Source: Ciona intestinalis
Lineage: Eukaryota; Chordata; Ascidiacea; Phlebobranchia; Cionidae
NCBI RefSeq assembly: GCF_000224145.3
Contig: NC_020175.2
Span: 1,366,881 to 1,430,880 of the forward strand
Reading direction: 5' to 3'
Length of the DNA: 64,000 nt
Shown here: positions 22,646 to 32,600 of the stretch, one piece after another
Numbering within the stretch: position 1 is the stretch's first letter
Layout of the letters: each line of letters opens with the position of its first letter
Position numbers and translations under genes: made by a program
Notes under the pieces: generated by a model
Database searches by the model: none
The model's input: only the letters and a program-made list of their open reading frames with translations
Told to the model about the DNA's origin: nothing

Positions 22646-23186
22646 CAGAATAATTATTCAGTGTATGCATATTTCCAGAGTACTCTGATATTTCTGTACT
22701 AATCTAAAGTTGCAATTACCTTTCTGTTCCACTGTTGTTATTATGCTCCCCAATTAAGTTGCTTTTTGCTGATCACGCGTGCGTGACAATGACGCACAAA
22801 CCACGTGGAGTTCATTTCTGTTTATACTTTTTGGAACTGCGTGATGAAATTTACCTTTTTAATAAATACGTAATACAGAACAGTTTAGGTTGCAGTCGTA
22901 CTGTGTTACTAGCCATACAGTAAATATATAAAAGGTTGCTAAAACAGGTCAGTATGTTTATTGTGTGCGGTAATTCGTGTTAAGAGCGTAGAATTTGGCT
23001 CACCGACTTACCTAATGCTTACAGTAGTAATCTTTTATCTGGTGAACAGTGAAAAATATTTCTTAGGTTTCACTAATACAACCACTATATAATTTTGTTC
23101 TTGCGAAAAGCTGAGGGGTTTTTGTCGAAAATTAACTTTGAAAATGCGCGAAAACATGTGGGTGCCTTTAAAATGTGCGGGTTGCG
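22646..23186. other. Intergenic, no feature seen
   Basis: AT-rich DNA with a candidate AATAAA near 22861. A GAAAATTAACTTTGAAAATG block at about 23130 resembles one in the hAT element at about 11750, hinting at an unclassified repeat. Confidence 0.4.
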
Positions 23187-23270
23187 CGTGGTTGCGGATA
23201 TTTTCTTAAAGATAGGTCAAAATTAAAAAGGGTTGCATTTATGTTTTTCGTCTTATTAATACCATTCTAA
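23187..23270 (+). repeat. Direct repeat, left copy, flanking the decamer element
   Basis: Shares GCGTGGTTGC, ATAGGTCAAAATT, GGGTTGCATTTAT and TTAATACCATTCTAA with 25829-25920 in the same orientation. Confidence 0.7.
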
Positions 23271-23314
23271 TGGTGCCTCTAAATTAATCCTACCTCCAAT
23301 ATTTACGAAGTTAT

Positions 23315-23323
23315 GACCAAAAA
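23315..23323. repeat. Left 9-bp target-site duplication of the decamer element
   Basis: GACCAAAAA directly before the element is repeated at 25805-25813 directly after it. Confidence 0.75.
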
Positions 23324-23718
23324 GGGCTTCTCTAAAACACGCAATCTACACAATCTACACAATCTACACAATCTACACAATCTACACAATCTACGCAATC
23401 TACGCAATCTTCTCTAAAACACGCAATCTACGCAATCTTCTCTAAAACGCGCAATCTAAGCAGTCTTGTTTTGTCAAATTAGTAAATCAAGTTTTTTTAA
23501 ATAAATAATTATATTATTTAACCAAATCTGTCCTAAACTAACGCAATCTATAGAATTAACACATAACGCCACCTTTCGGTCAAGTCACGCAATCTACGCA
23601 ATCTACACAATCTTCTCTAAAACACGCAATCTACGCATTCAATAGATTGCGTTTTGTCAAATTAGTAAACCAAGTTTTTTTAATAAATAAATATATATAT
23701 TAATTGGGTCCCTCTAAA

Positions 23719-24034
23719 ATGTCAGTGTGCGCAGTGTGCGCAGTGTGCCGCAGTGTGCCGCAGTGTGCGCAGTGTGCGCAGTGTGCTGCAGTGTGCGCAG
23801 TGTGCCGCAGTGTGCCGCAGTGTGCCGCAGTGTGTGCGCAGTGTGCCGCAGTGTGCCGCAGTGTGTGCGCAGTGTGCCGCAGTGTGCGCAGTGTGTCGCA
23901 GTGTGCGCAGTGTGTCGCAGTGTGCGCAGTGTCCGCAGTGTCCGCAGTGTGCGCAGTGTGCGCAGTGTGCCGCAGTGTGCGCAGTGTGCCGCAGTGTGCC
24001 GCAGTGTGCCGCAGTGTGCGCAGTGTGCCGCATT
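23719..24034. repeat. GC-rich minisatellite with CGCAGTGTGC units
   Basis: About 30 units alternating between CGCAGTGTG and CCGCAGTGTG, in a sharply higher GC background than the flanks. It ends at an assembly gap (24036-24085), so its real length is unknown. Long reading frames through it on both strands are artefacts of repetition. Confidence 0.9.
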
Positions 24035-24085
24035 ANNNNNNNNNNNNNNNNNNNNNNNNNNNNNNNNNNNNNNNNNNNNNNNNNN

Positions 24086-24650
24086 GTGTATATCTATGCT
24101 TTATACAAGTTTCTTGTTTTCACGTCCTTCAGCAGGACATGCCATAAGCCTAAAATTTTAGGCCAGAGTTGGTTAATTCTTTATTCCCAAATCTTTTTGG
24201 TAGACGCATGGCCTACTAAAGATATCTTTTGTAGGCCATGGTAGACGGTTGTCATTGAAACAAGTTGATTTGGGGACATTTTAGTTGCCTTGTTTATACG
24301 TGGTGTTTGAAACAACTAAAACATCATGTTAAAACGATTGTCGATTCCCATTCCTACCACACGAGAACAAGATAGCTCTAATGAGTGAGCATATAATAAA
24401 GTAATCAGCATAATTTAAATTAGCATAATATATTCGCCAACAAGGCAATTTTCAGTCGCCATTTGCGTTCGTGTAGCAGTAGGTAGAATGCTTGTATACA
24501 TTACAGGTTTTTATATGACTTCGTCCGTGTAGAATGAAATGTTTGGCTATAGTTGTGGATGATAAAATGCCTTTTAAATATATGATCTTTATGGTTCTAT
24601 CACTTGACCGAAAATTAGAAAAACATGCAGAATGTTTTGTTGGCAGTGGG
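24086..24650. other. Unique-looking spacer between the two halves of the decamer element
   Basis: About 560 bp without decamer repeats, with no recognisable gene. It may be the true interior of the element or host DNA between two separate insertions. Confidence 0.4.
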
Positions 24651-25107
24651 GGCTTCTCTAAAACACGCAATCTACGCAATCTACACAATCTACGCAATCT
24701 ACGCAATCTTCTCTAAAACACGCAATCTACGCAATCTTCTCTAAAACACGCAATCTAAGCAGTCTTGTTTTGTCAAATTAGTAAATCAAGTTTTTTAAAT
24801 AAATAATTATATTATTTAACCAAATATGTCCTAAACTAACGCAATCTATAGAATTAACACATAGCGCCACCTTTCGGTCAAGTCATGCAATCTACGCAAT
24901 CTACATAATCTTCTCTAAAACACGCAATCTACGCAATCTTCTCTAAAACACACAAACTACGCAGTCTTGTTTTGTCAAATTAGTAAACCAAGTTTTTTTA
25001 ATAAATAAATAAATATATTAATTAACTAAATATGTCCTAAAATAAAATAACGCAATCTATTGAATTAACACATAGCGCCACCTTTCGGTCAAGTCACGCA
25101 ATCTACA

Positions 25108-25562
25108 CAATCTAAGATATATACATAATCTGCACAGGCTTATCTTTTTAAATAAATTTATCTGTCATTTAACTGTGGTATACTCAGAATATCAACTCAA
25201 TCTACAGAACAACACGGTAGACAGTTTACGACAAATTTAAAGTATGCATTGCAGCTGAACGTCATCAAACGTCAACTTTTTGTTTAAAAGTACTCGTTCA
25301 ACACAGTTTTTTTCAATTTGCTAGGTAGTCTAGTGCAGAGTCCGTATATAAACGCTCTGGTCTAGTGGTTAAGGTTCTGATTTTGCAATTGTGTAGCACG
25401 GTTTCGATTTCTGCTGTCGGAACAATTTGTTGAATTTTTTTATTGTTTTTTTTGTATGTGGGGTCAGGCGTTAGAAGTTAGGGGTTAGATAAATTTATTT
25501 GAAAAAAACTTGGTAATTTTTTAACAAAATTAGTCTGTGCAGATTATGTATATATCTTAGAA
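25108..25562. mobile_element. Nested inverted-repeat insert carrying a tRNA-like SINE
   Basis: TAAGATATATACATAATCTG at the left faces its reverse complement near 25535-25555. Between them (about 25340-25425) is a tRNA-like stretch with GGTCTAGTGGTTAAGG as A box and GGTTTCGATTTC as degenerate B box, followed by a T-rich run. The insert interrupts the decamer element. Confidence 0.55.
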
Positions 25563-25828
25563 TCTAAGAGCCACCTTTCGGTCAAGTCACGCAATCTACA
25601 CAATCTAAGACTTAGATTGTGTAGATTAGATTGTGTAGATTGCGTGACTTGACCGAAAGGTGGCGCTATGTGTTAATTCATAGATTGCGTTATTTTATTT
25701 TAGGACATATTTAGTTAATTAATATATATATTTATTTATTAAAAAACTTGGTTTACCAATTTGACAAAACAAGACTGCGTAGATTGCGTGTTTTAGAGAA
25801 GCCCGACCAAAAATGTGATTTCTATTCC

Positions 25829-25920
25829 GCGTGGTTGCAGATATTTTTTTAAAATATAGGTCAAAATTGAGGAGGGTTGCATTTATATAATTCGTCCCAT
25901 TAATACCATTCTAAAAAAAT
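25829..25920 (+). repeat. Direct repeat, right copy, flanking the decamer element
   Basis: Same orientation as 23187-23270 with roughly 80-85% identity by eye. The unit predates the insertion or was duplicated with it. Confidence 0.7.
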
Positions 25921-26239
25921 GTAATATGCAAAAAAAAGTTAAATTTGCTCCAAATTGAAGCCGTGTTTCACAACCAAGCCAATTAGGGGTTGGTGGCTGA
26001 TGTGCATTGTTTGTTTCAAGGTATATTACATAATCCTATATCATATTATTAGCAAGGTTCCGTTCGATAATGTGTCATGGTTGCAAGCGCTACACGTAAT
26101 ATGTAAACACGTCATACCATAATCACTTGATTCTTTTTTTTTGTGTTGTATTTAGGCCAAATTTATCCAATTACATAACACCCATACTTATACGTTTAAA
26201 TTAATGTCCTCCTAGTGCCAATATTGCGACGAAGGTCTT

Positions 26240-26425
26240 GTGGGATAAAATATACATTGGGGGGGAATACAGGACACCTTTAGCATTCAATATCTCAATA
26301 TCCTAATCGTGTTTTAAACAATTGACAATGGTATGTGGGAGTCGTTAGGATACGGTTTTATAATTCTTTGAATGATCTTTGTTTACGGGACGAGAAAATA
26401 TAAATTTAATGGGACGAGAAATTAT
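26240..26425 (+). mobile_element. MITE copy, family M1
   Basis: Contains GGACACCTTTAGCA, ATCGTGTTTTAAACAATTGA, GGATACGGTTTTATAATTC and TTTGTTTACGGGACGAG, all diagnostic of the family at 42765. The TIR at the 3' end is degraded. Confidence 0.65.
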
Positions 26426-26429
26426 TAGT

Positions 26430-26550
26430 GATGTACCGAAGTTTCGGTTTGCCGAATTTATTCGGCCGAATCAGCGATTTTGACAAAGATTCGGTTTTGG
26501 CCGAATCGTGCGTAAAGATTCGGCAAAAACCGAACTTTTTCACAGACAAT
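26430..26550. repeat. TTCGG/CCGAA-rich repeat, possibly a DNA transposon end
   Basis: At least seven TTCGG or CCGAA pentamers occur in alternating orientation (GAAGTTTCGGTTTGCCGAAT, ATTCGGCCGAATCAG, ATTCGGTTTTGGCCGAAT). Such arrays mark one subfamily of hAT elements in other animals. No second end or target duplication is visible; the 500-bp gap may hide it. Confidence 0.45.
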
Positions 26551-26730
26551 ATAGATACGATTAGCAAGAACTTGCGCAATTTGTGAGATAAGAATTAAAG
26601 ACTATTTGCAACAAATAAGTTTAATTCAATTAATCGTCATGCTTTATAGCAATGCTAATCATTTCGGATACGGTTCTATGGGCTATGGCACACGCGCACT
26701 TTGATAAACTTCTTCACATTCGCGACCGAA

Positions 26731-26915
26731 TCTGCTCCCGATCGTCGATAAAGAAACACTCGCTTTTTCTCTCTTAATAGTGCACGCGTCTGCTCCCGGT
26801 CGTCGATAAAGAAACACTCGCTTTTTCTCTCTAAATAGTGCACGCGTCTGCTCCCGGTCGTCGATAAAGAAACACTCGCTTTTTCTCTCTAAATAGGGCA
26901 CGCGTCTGCGCACGA
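26731..26915. repeat. 58-bp tandem repeat, just over three copies
   Basis: TCTGCTCCCG starts at 26731, 26789 and 26847, and TCTGCGC at 26905, each exactly 58 bases apart. The unit includes TCGTCGATAAAGAAACACTC, GCTTTTTCTCTC and GTGCACGCGT. Copies are nearly identical. It lies about 580 bp upstream of GAR1, next to a 500-bp gap. Confidence 0.9.
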
Positions 26916-26972
26916 TCCCCTGCACATTTTTAGCACAAAGCAGAATACAAAATGTAAAAGTAAAGTTTTCGA

Positions 26973-27472
26973 NNNNNNNNNNNNNNNNNNNNNNNNNNNN
27001 NNNNNNNNNNNNNNNNNNNNNNNNNNNNNNNNNNNNNNNNNNNNNNNNNNNNNNNNNNNNNNNNNNNNNNNNNNNNNNNNNNNNNNNNNNNNNNNNNNNN
27101 NNNNNNNNNNNNNNNNNNNNNNNNNNNNNNNNNNNNNNNNNNNNNNNNNNNNNNNNNNNNNNNNNNNNNNNNNNNNNNNNNNNNNNNNNNNNNNNNNNNN
27201 NNNNNNNNNNNNNNNNNNNNNNNNNNNNNNNNNNNNNNNNNNNNNNNNNNNNNNNNNNNNNNNNNNNNNNNNNNNNNNNNNNNNNNNNNNNNNNNNNNNN
27301 NNNNNNNNNNNNNNNNNNNNNNNNNNNNNNNNNNNNNNNNNNNNNNNNNNNNNNNNNNNNNNNNNNNNNNNNNNNNNNNNNNNNNNNNNNNNNNNNNNNN
27401 NNNNNNNNNNNNNNNNNNNNNNNNNNNNNNNNNNNNNNNNNNNNNNNNNNNNNNNNNNNNNNNNNNNNNNNN
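26973..27472. other. Assembly gap of 500 N
   Basis: Unsequenced run immediately upstream of GAR1. It probably hides the GAR1 promoter and possibly more of the 58-bp repeat. Confidence 0.99.
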
Positions 27473-27495
27473 TGTATTTGACATAAACTTGAATA

Positions 27496-28444
27496 ATGTC
27501 GTTTCGAGGGAATAGGGGTCGTGGTGGGGGTGGTTTCCGTGGTGGAGGGGGTTTTAGGGGGCGTGGAGGGGGTGGCGGCCGGGGTGGGCGTGGCAGGGGT
27601 GGGTACGGGGGTGGTAACCGATATAATGATGAACCTCCTGATTATGTTGTGGAGATTGGAAAGGTGATGCATCCTTGTCAGGAAGATTTGGTTTGTAAGT
27701 GCACGAATGAAAAGGTGATTATTTGTGTAGAATACAAATGTTATATCAGAGTTTCAAACTGTTTACCTAACTTTTGATCTGGTCTTGTACCGTATCTGGT
27801 TAAGATAAGCGAAAACCTCTAAAATAAGCCTTCCCAACCCATACTCAATATTATCCTGGGCCCAGCAGAAGTTCTGGTTTTCCGTTTGGGCAATTTTAAA
27901 AAAGTGTTTCACCTACGGACTGGTTTTCTATATGAGCACATTGTTTTTAATAATTGTAAAATAATAATAATGCGCTCAAATAATAATAATCATACGCACT
28001 CAAGATTATATTTTTGTTGAATTCTGTTTGATACCAGAGCAATAACACAGTAAATCCCTTTTATAGATTCCATATTTCAATGCTCCAATTTACTTGGAAA
28101 ACAAATCAAAGATTGGAAAAGTTGATGAAATTTTTGGACAAATCCGTGACTTTTGTTTCTCAATAAAGATGAGTGACAACATGCTCGCTTCGTCTTTCTC
28201 TTCAGACACAAAATTTTTTATTGACCCTGCCAAGCTTTTACCCCTGCAAAGATTCTTACCCCAACCCCCAGGGTCTATACAGAAGAGAGGGGGTCGCGGG
28301 GGTGGCAGAGGTGGCAGAGGGGGTCGCGGAGGTGGTCGTGGAGGTGGCAGGGGTGGGTTTAGAGGTCGGGGTGGTGGTGGGTTTAGGGGAAGCTCTCGGG
28401 GTGGAGGAGGACGAGGAAGAGGTGGAAGAGGCAGAGGATGGTGA
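27496..28444 (+). CDS. GAR1: H/ACA snoRNP subunit GAR1
   Basis: Two exons, 27496-27714 and 28067-28444, joined in phase 0, encode 198 residues (human 217). The order is the family's own: an N-terminal Gly/Arg-rich tail opening [11 protein letters not shown], the central Gar1 beta-barrel core, and a C-terminal RGG tail ending RGRGW. Core blocks include [42 protein letters not shown] and [14 protein letters not shown], almost identical to vertebrates. GAR1 binds the catalytic subunit dyskerin in nucleolar H/ACA particles that pseudouridylate rRNA and snRNA. Its 3' end faces Ets1/2 tail-to-tail. An ATTAAA near 28678 could be the poly(A) signal. Confidence 0.97.
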
Positions 28445-29653
28445 TTTTTGTCTTTTCATTCTTTCATGCTTCTTTAAACTCTTGTGCTTGGATTTTAATG
28501 TGTGTTGCGCATATTAGACAAAAATGTGTTGCATATTTTTTAAAGTGTATGTCTCATACTAAACTAAAGTGTGTGTCACATATTCGACAAGATGGATAAC
28601 TTTGTCTTTGTTGCTTGTTTGGAAACTTCAAGCTAACCTAAAATGAATTTTGCAATAGAAAATTTAATCACTCTAAGATTAAATTGCTTTTACTGCCATA
28701 AATATTTGAAATAATGAATCTCCTTGTTTAGTTCGTGCATAACATAATTAAGTGCCAATATTGCGGATTATTGAACTACCATGCAAAATACAAATCTTTA
28801 CATACCAAGAAGTTACAGTGTAATTACTCCTATCTTGACTAAACTCCAGGCGTTGGAAATCCTGCTGTTTGCTTTAAAGACAACATTGCTGATTTGTAAA
28901 AGTCTGTCAACATTCAAATTCGGGCATAGGATTTGCTCTTGCAATATTTAAATATTTCTGCTACAGAGGCAAATCCTTACCTCAATCCTATCTTTACTGG
29001 CCTGACACGACTTAACCTTGTTTTCCCATATGGATGGAATCTTTAAAGTCACACAATCACATATCTGTCTTTACAACGAAGTTTTATTGACTGTGCAATA
29101 CCAGAAAAAACAAAGGCGACAAATTGAAAAGGCAGTTTAAATCGACATGGTAAGACAGTATACCTAGGCATATACTTTCCATTTGCCTATGGAGTTATGG
29201 TAGCAAATGAAAACCATTATCTTTTGCACAGAATATTGAATAACACAAAAAAGCAGCACTTTAAAAGAAGAGTTAGATAATAATAGTAACTCCCACTAGT
29301 AGAATCGACTGTGTATAGATAGGCAAGAGGTGGGTGGCACATAAAAGGGTGCTGACAGTGCTAACTACGTTATGATTACTATCTTGGCATTCATAACATC
29401 TTTGAACTTTAAAAATATCTTGAATTCTTTTTAATATGGTTGTGTTTAAAAAGTTGCATTTTACATGATTTAGTTCTTTGGGGGTTGCAACCTTTTGGGT
29501 TGAACTGCGAGCGAAATGTCTCTTGTGTTAAGCGAAAATAAGTTGTCACACATTGGCGAGGTATTGAAAACATTGTGAACTTTAAAACTGTCGGCCTGTA
29601 TAGAATTTTACATCCCTGATATCCCAACCACAGCAGTGGTTTCTGTACATTGT
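28445..29653. other. Intergenic between convergent GAR1 and Ets1/2
   Basis: No reading frame or repeat of note is present. It should contain both 3' UTRs. AATAAA on the minus strand at 29083-29088, about 570 bp after the Ets1/2 stop, is the best candidate for its poly(A) signal. Confidence 0.55.
29083..29088 (-). terminator. Candidate polyadenylation signal of Ets1/2
   Basis: TTTATT on the plus strand reads AATAAA on the minus strand downstream of the Ets1/2 stop. Confidence 0.4.
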
Positions 29654-32600
29654 TTAATCATCACTTAGTCGATCTTCAGGCTTCACATCCAACATTGAAT
29701 GAAGTTCTGTTGGTGAATAACCCAGCAAACTTTGAAGATCACAAACAAACCGGTAAACATAACGCCTGTAAAAAAACAAGAATTATTGTTTTGTTACTTG
29801 CTACCAGGCATAATGTATTAAAGACTTTTATGACCCTTCGGTATAAAAAATTTTACTCTATAACTGAGGCACGCTATGGATCTTAGGATTTATACCGGAG
29901 TTTGCTCATGTTTTCAAGTAACATGTACACCCACAATTTTATTATTCCATGTATATATCTTACCTTCCAGCTGTCTTTTGTATGATATTCTTATCATAGT
30001 AATATCTCAATCCTCTTGAAAGTTTCTCATAATTCATCTTAGGTTTATTTTTCCTTCTTCCCCACCTCCTAAAATATGAAGAAATAAAATTAGAAATAAT
30101 CAAAAACGATAAAGAATAAAGAATGGCAGCTACAAAGATATTTGTTTTGTCCTCATTTTTATCAGGGTGAATGATACTACACAGCACAAAATACTAGCAC
30201 ATACCCAAATACCCAAAGAGCTTTTTTAGACAAAAACATTTGTTCGATTCTAAACTCCAGCAATGCAACAATATACAAGTTACTTGGTGTTATTCTTACC
30301 TTGCTACTTCATCTGGGTCAATCATCTTAAACTCCCAGCCATCCCCAGTCCATGTAACGAAGTGTTGGCAAGATCTATCTGTCAGTAACTCAATAAGGAA
30401 CTGCCACAGTTGGATTGGACCACTCCCTGAAATAAGAACTCTGTTTACAAAATGTTTGGACTTGTAGCTTTGATAAACACGGTAATAGACTTAGGCAGAG
30501 CTTTGAACCTGATACCCTCTAGTTTCAAAGCATGATTTGGATCTGGATGTAATGGGTGACTCAGGTCTAAATTTTATGTCCTATCCATTACCTTGCTGGA
30601 GGAGCTTACCCATATAGAATATAAGGTGCATAAAGTATCATTTTGTAGGACCCCAGCTATATACAATAGAACTCTTAACTTTTGCTGTATCCAACACCAG
30701 AAAACATTCAGCAATTCAACAGTTAGACCGTATTCCCAGGTCCTCTGGTATAATAGGACCTCACCTATAAATAATAGAGATATTTGAAACTAACCGTTGT
30801 ATCCTGTAAGGAAAGCTCCAGGTATAACAGGGTTGCTTGGAAACTCTGCTGTTGTGTTTTGTGTCATGCAGCTGTTCATTCGGGAGTGTTGCATAAAACC
30901 ACCTTCAAAATCCTGCACAAAAAAATACATTATAAATAACAAGTATACCAGTTTTCTTATCTTTGTAGACAATATGCACGAAGCCGAACACTCTAAAAGC
31001 TGTGGATTGGTTGCTAAGGGAATTTAGACAAAACACTCTTAAGCAATTCAGCAAAAATATGTGCAAAATGTTGTTCATATGCAGTTGTACCAATTTATAA
31101 TGTTGCAGTTTTATACATGCAACTTCAAAGGTAATTTATTTCAATAGAAAATTGTTGCTACAATACAGTGAGTTAAACTGCATTTCTGATTGCCTGCCTT
31201 TCTTACCTCTGGTTCAGGGGTTAGTAGACCATTAATGTTCCCCTTGTTGCCATTCCAACCCACGGAGTCACTACGGGATAACATATGATGTTGGTTGACT
31301 TGTTGGTCACCAAAACTTCGGTTCGTGATCGTCTGTTGAATTTTACCTGCAATGTAAAGGTTCATAGATATCATATACAATACATACATGGAACAAATTT
31401 TGCGGCAGTTGTATTTATTATAAAGGTTTACCTTTGGCCATCTCGTGTCTCTTCATGGTTTCAATTTGTTGATGATGTCGTAAACTTGCTATGTTTATGT
31501 AGTAAAGATCTTGAAGGTTTTGTTGGCCCCCCATTTCATGCGGGGGAAGGTGCATGGGGTGGCCGGGTAGCTCTGGTGCGTTGGGGGTTGTAGGGGTTGG
31601 GAAGGGGTGAGACATCTGCTGGGATAATGGTCTGTGTCTGTAGAACGGCTTCAAAGGTGTCAGTATAGGCTCTGAGGAGCGCCTGTTCTCCATATGCATT
31701 CCAAAGCGCTGGTTTGGCTTGTGTGGGTGCGACATCTGCCTGTGCATGTCAAAAGCATTGATGTGTGACATTGGTTCAGGTTTAATGTTCATTGAATGTT
31801 CGAAGGAGAAGTTTCGGCGGTTTGTGTTCACAGGGAAGGCATGGCTTGGGTAGTGTGGAAGTTGCTCTCTTTTTACACAAGACATATCAACAGGAGGGGC
31901 ATCAGTAGGGTTGAAATGGCTTGGTGTATCAAGATGTTGGGGTCTGTATCTTTCTTCTTTGAATTGTGGAGGTTGGTCCAAGGAAAAGTGGTTTTGTATG
32001 GGTTGGTTGAAGCTTGGGTTCTTTGTGTAAGGAGGTGCAGGTCTAGTAGGGTAAGGTGGGTTGGTGGTGCAGGAGGGTGGGTTCTGAGGTGCTGTGAATG
32101 TTAAGATGTTTGTAAATGCTGGTGCAGATAAAGGAAAACATTTGAAATTACAGCAGTTCATTTTATTACCTCCATAAACAGGCAAGAAATACTAGGGCTG
32201 TCATACTTTAGATATGCTTTGGTTTTAAACCTAATAAGTAACTTACTTGTAGATGATGAAATCTTGTCGTTATTTTGGTTTAAGTTGCTGCATTCTGGTA
32301 TCCTCGTGTCATTTCCACATTCTGAGATAAATTTTGTTTAATTTCAATTCTCAACAAAATAAATTTCATTAATAATGTTTCCGTACAGATGATTTTTTAC
32401 AATACAGAACATAAATTGGAGAAACAACAGAACATAAAATTTCTCCAATTACCTGACTGCAACCTATCAAGATGCTCCCACAATATCTCGCCCACAAATG
32501 GAGGACAAAGATGCAAAAAGCTCTCCTTCCTCAGACTGCACATCATTGATCCAGAGATGCAGAAATTACTTTCATCCAAAGATGGGATGCTAAACTCTTG

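Larger units (their letters stand above)
23324..25804. mobile_element. Inverted-repeat transposon built of decamer arrays, 9-bp target duplication
   Basis: The ends are exact inverted copies: GGGCTTCTCTAAAACACGC at the left and its complement at the right. The subterminal arms are arrays of the decamer CGCAATCTAC (also CACAATCTAC), interrupted by TCTTCTCTAAAACACG. They are followed by a module with CAGTCTTGTTTTGTCAAATT and CGCCACCTTTCGGTCAAGTC. This module recurs at 23460-23600, 24760-24890 and 24960-25100, and inverted at 25630-25780. A second internal left-type end begins near 24650, so one copy may be nested in another. A minisatellite (23719-24034), a gap (24036-24085) and an inverted-repeat insert with a SINE (25108-25562) lie inside. 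No transposase ORF is visible. The 9-bp duplication suggests Mutator-like mobilisation. Confidence 0.75.

Noticed and set aside
23331-23460. Regular short repeats resembling a CRISPR array
   Set aside because: Repeats are contiguous 10-mers without unique spacers, in a eukaryotic transposon arm; not CRISPR.
23704-24244. Long overlapping reading frames (VCAVCRSV-type) on both strands
   Set aside because: Produced by the CGCAGTGTGC minisatellite and extended through an N gap; no real coding signal.
25340-25425. Possible tRNA gene
   Set aside because: A and B boxes are degenerate and no cloverleaf stems pair cleanly; a SINE head is more likely.
26683-27672. 329-codon minus-strand frame across the 500-N gap
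   Set aside because: Most of it is undetermined sequence, with the rest a tandem repeat and the antisense of the GAR1 Gly-rich exon.
31796-32104. 102-codon plus-strand frame opposite the Ets1/2 linker exon
   Set aside because: Antisense shadow of the Pro/His-rich coding exon without its own conserved features.
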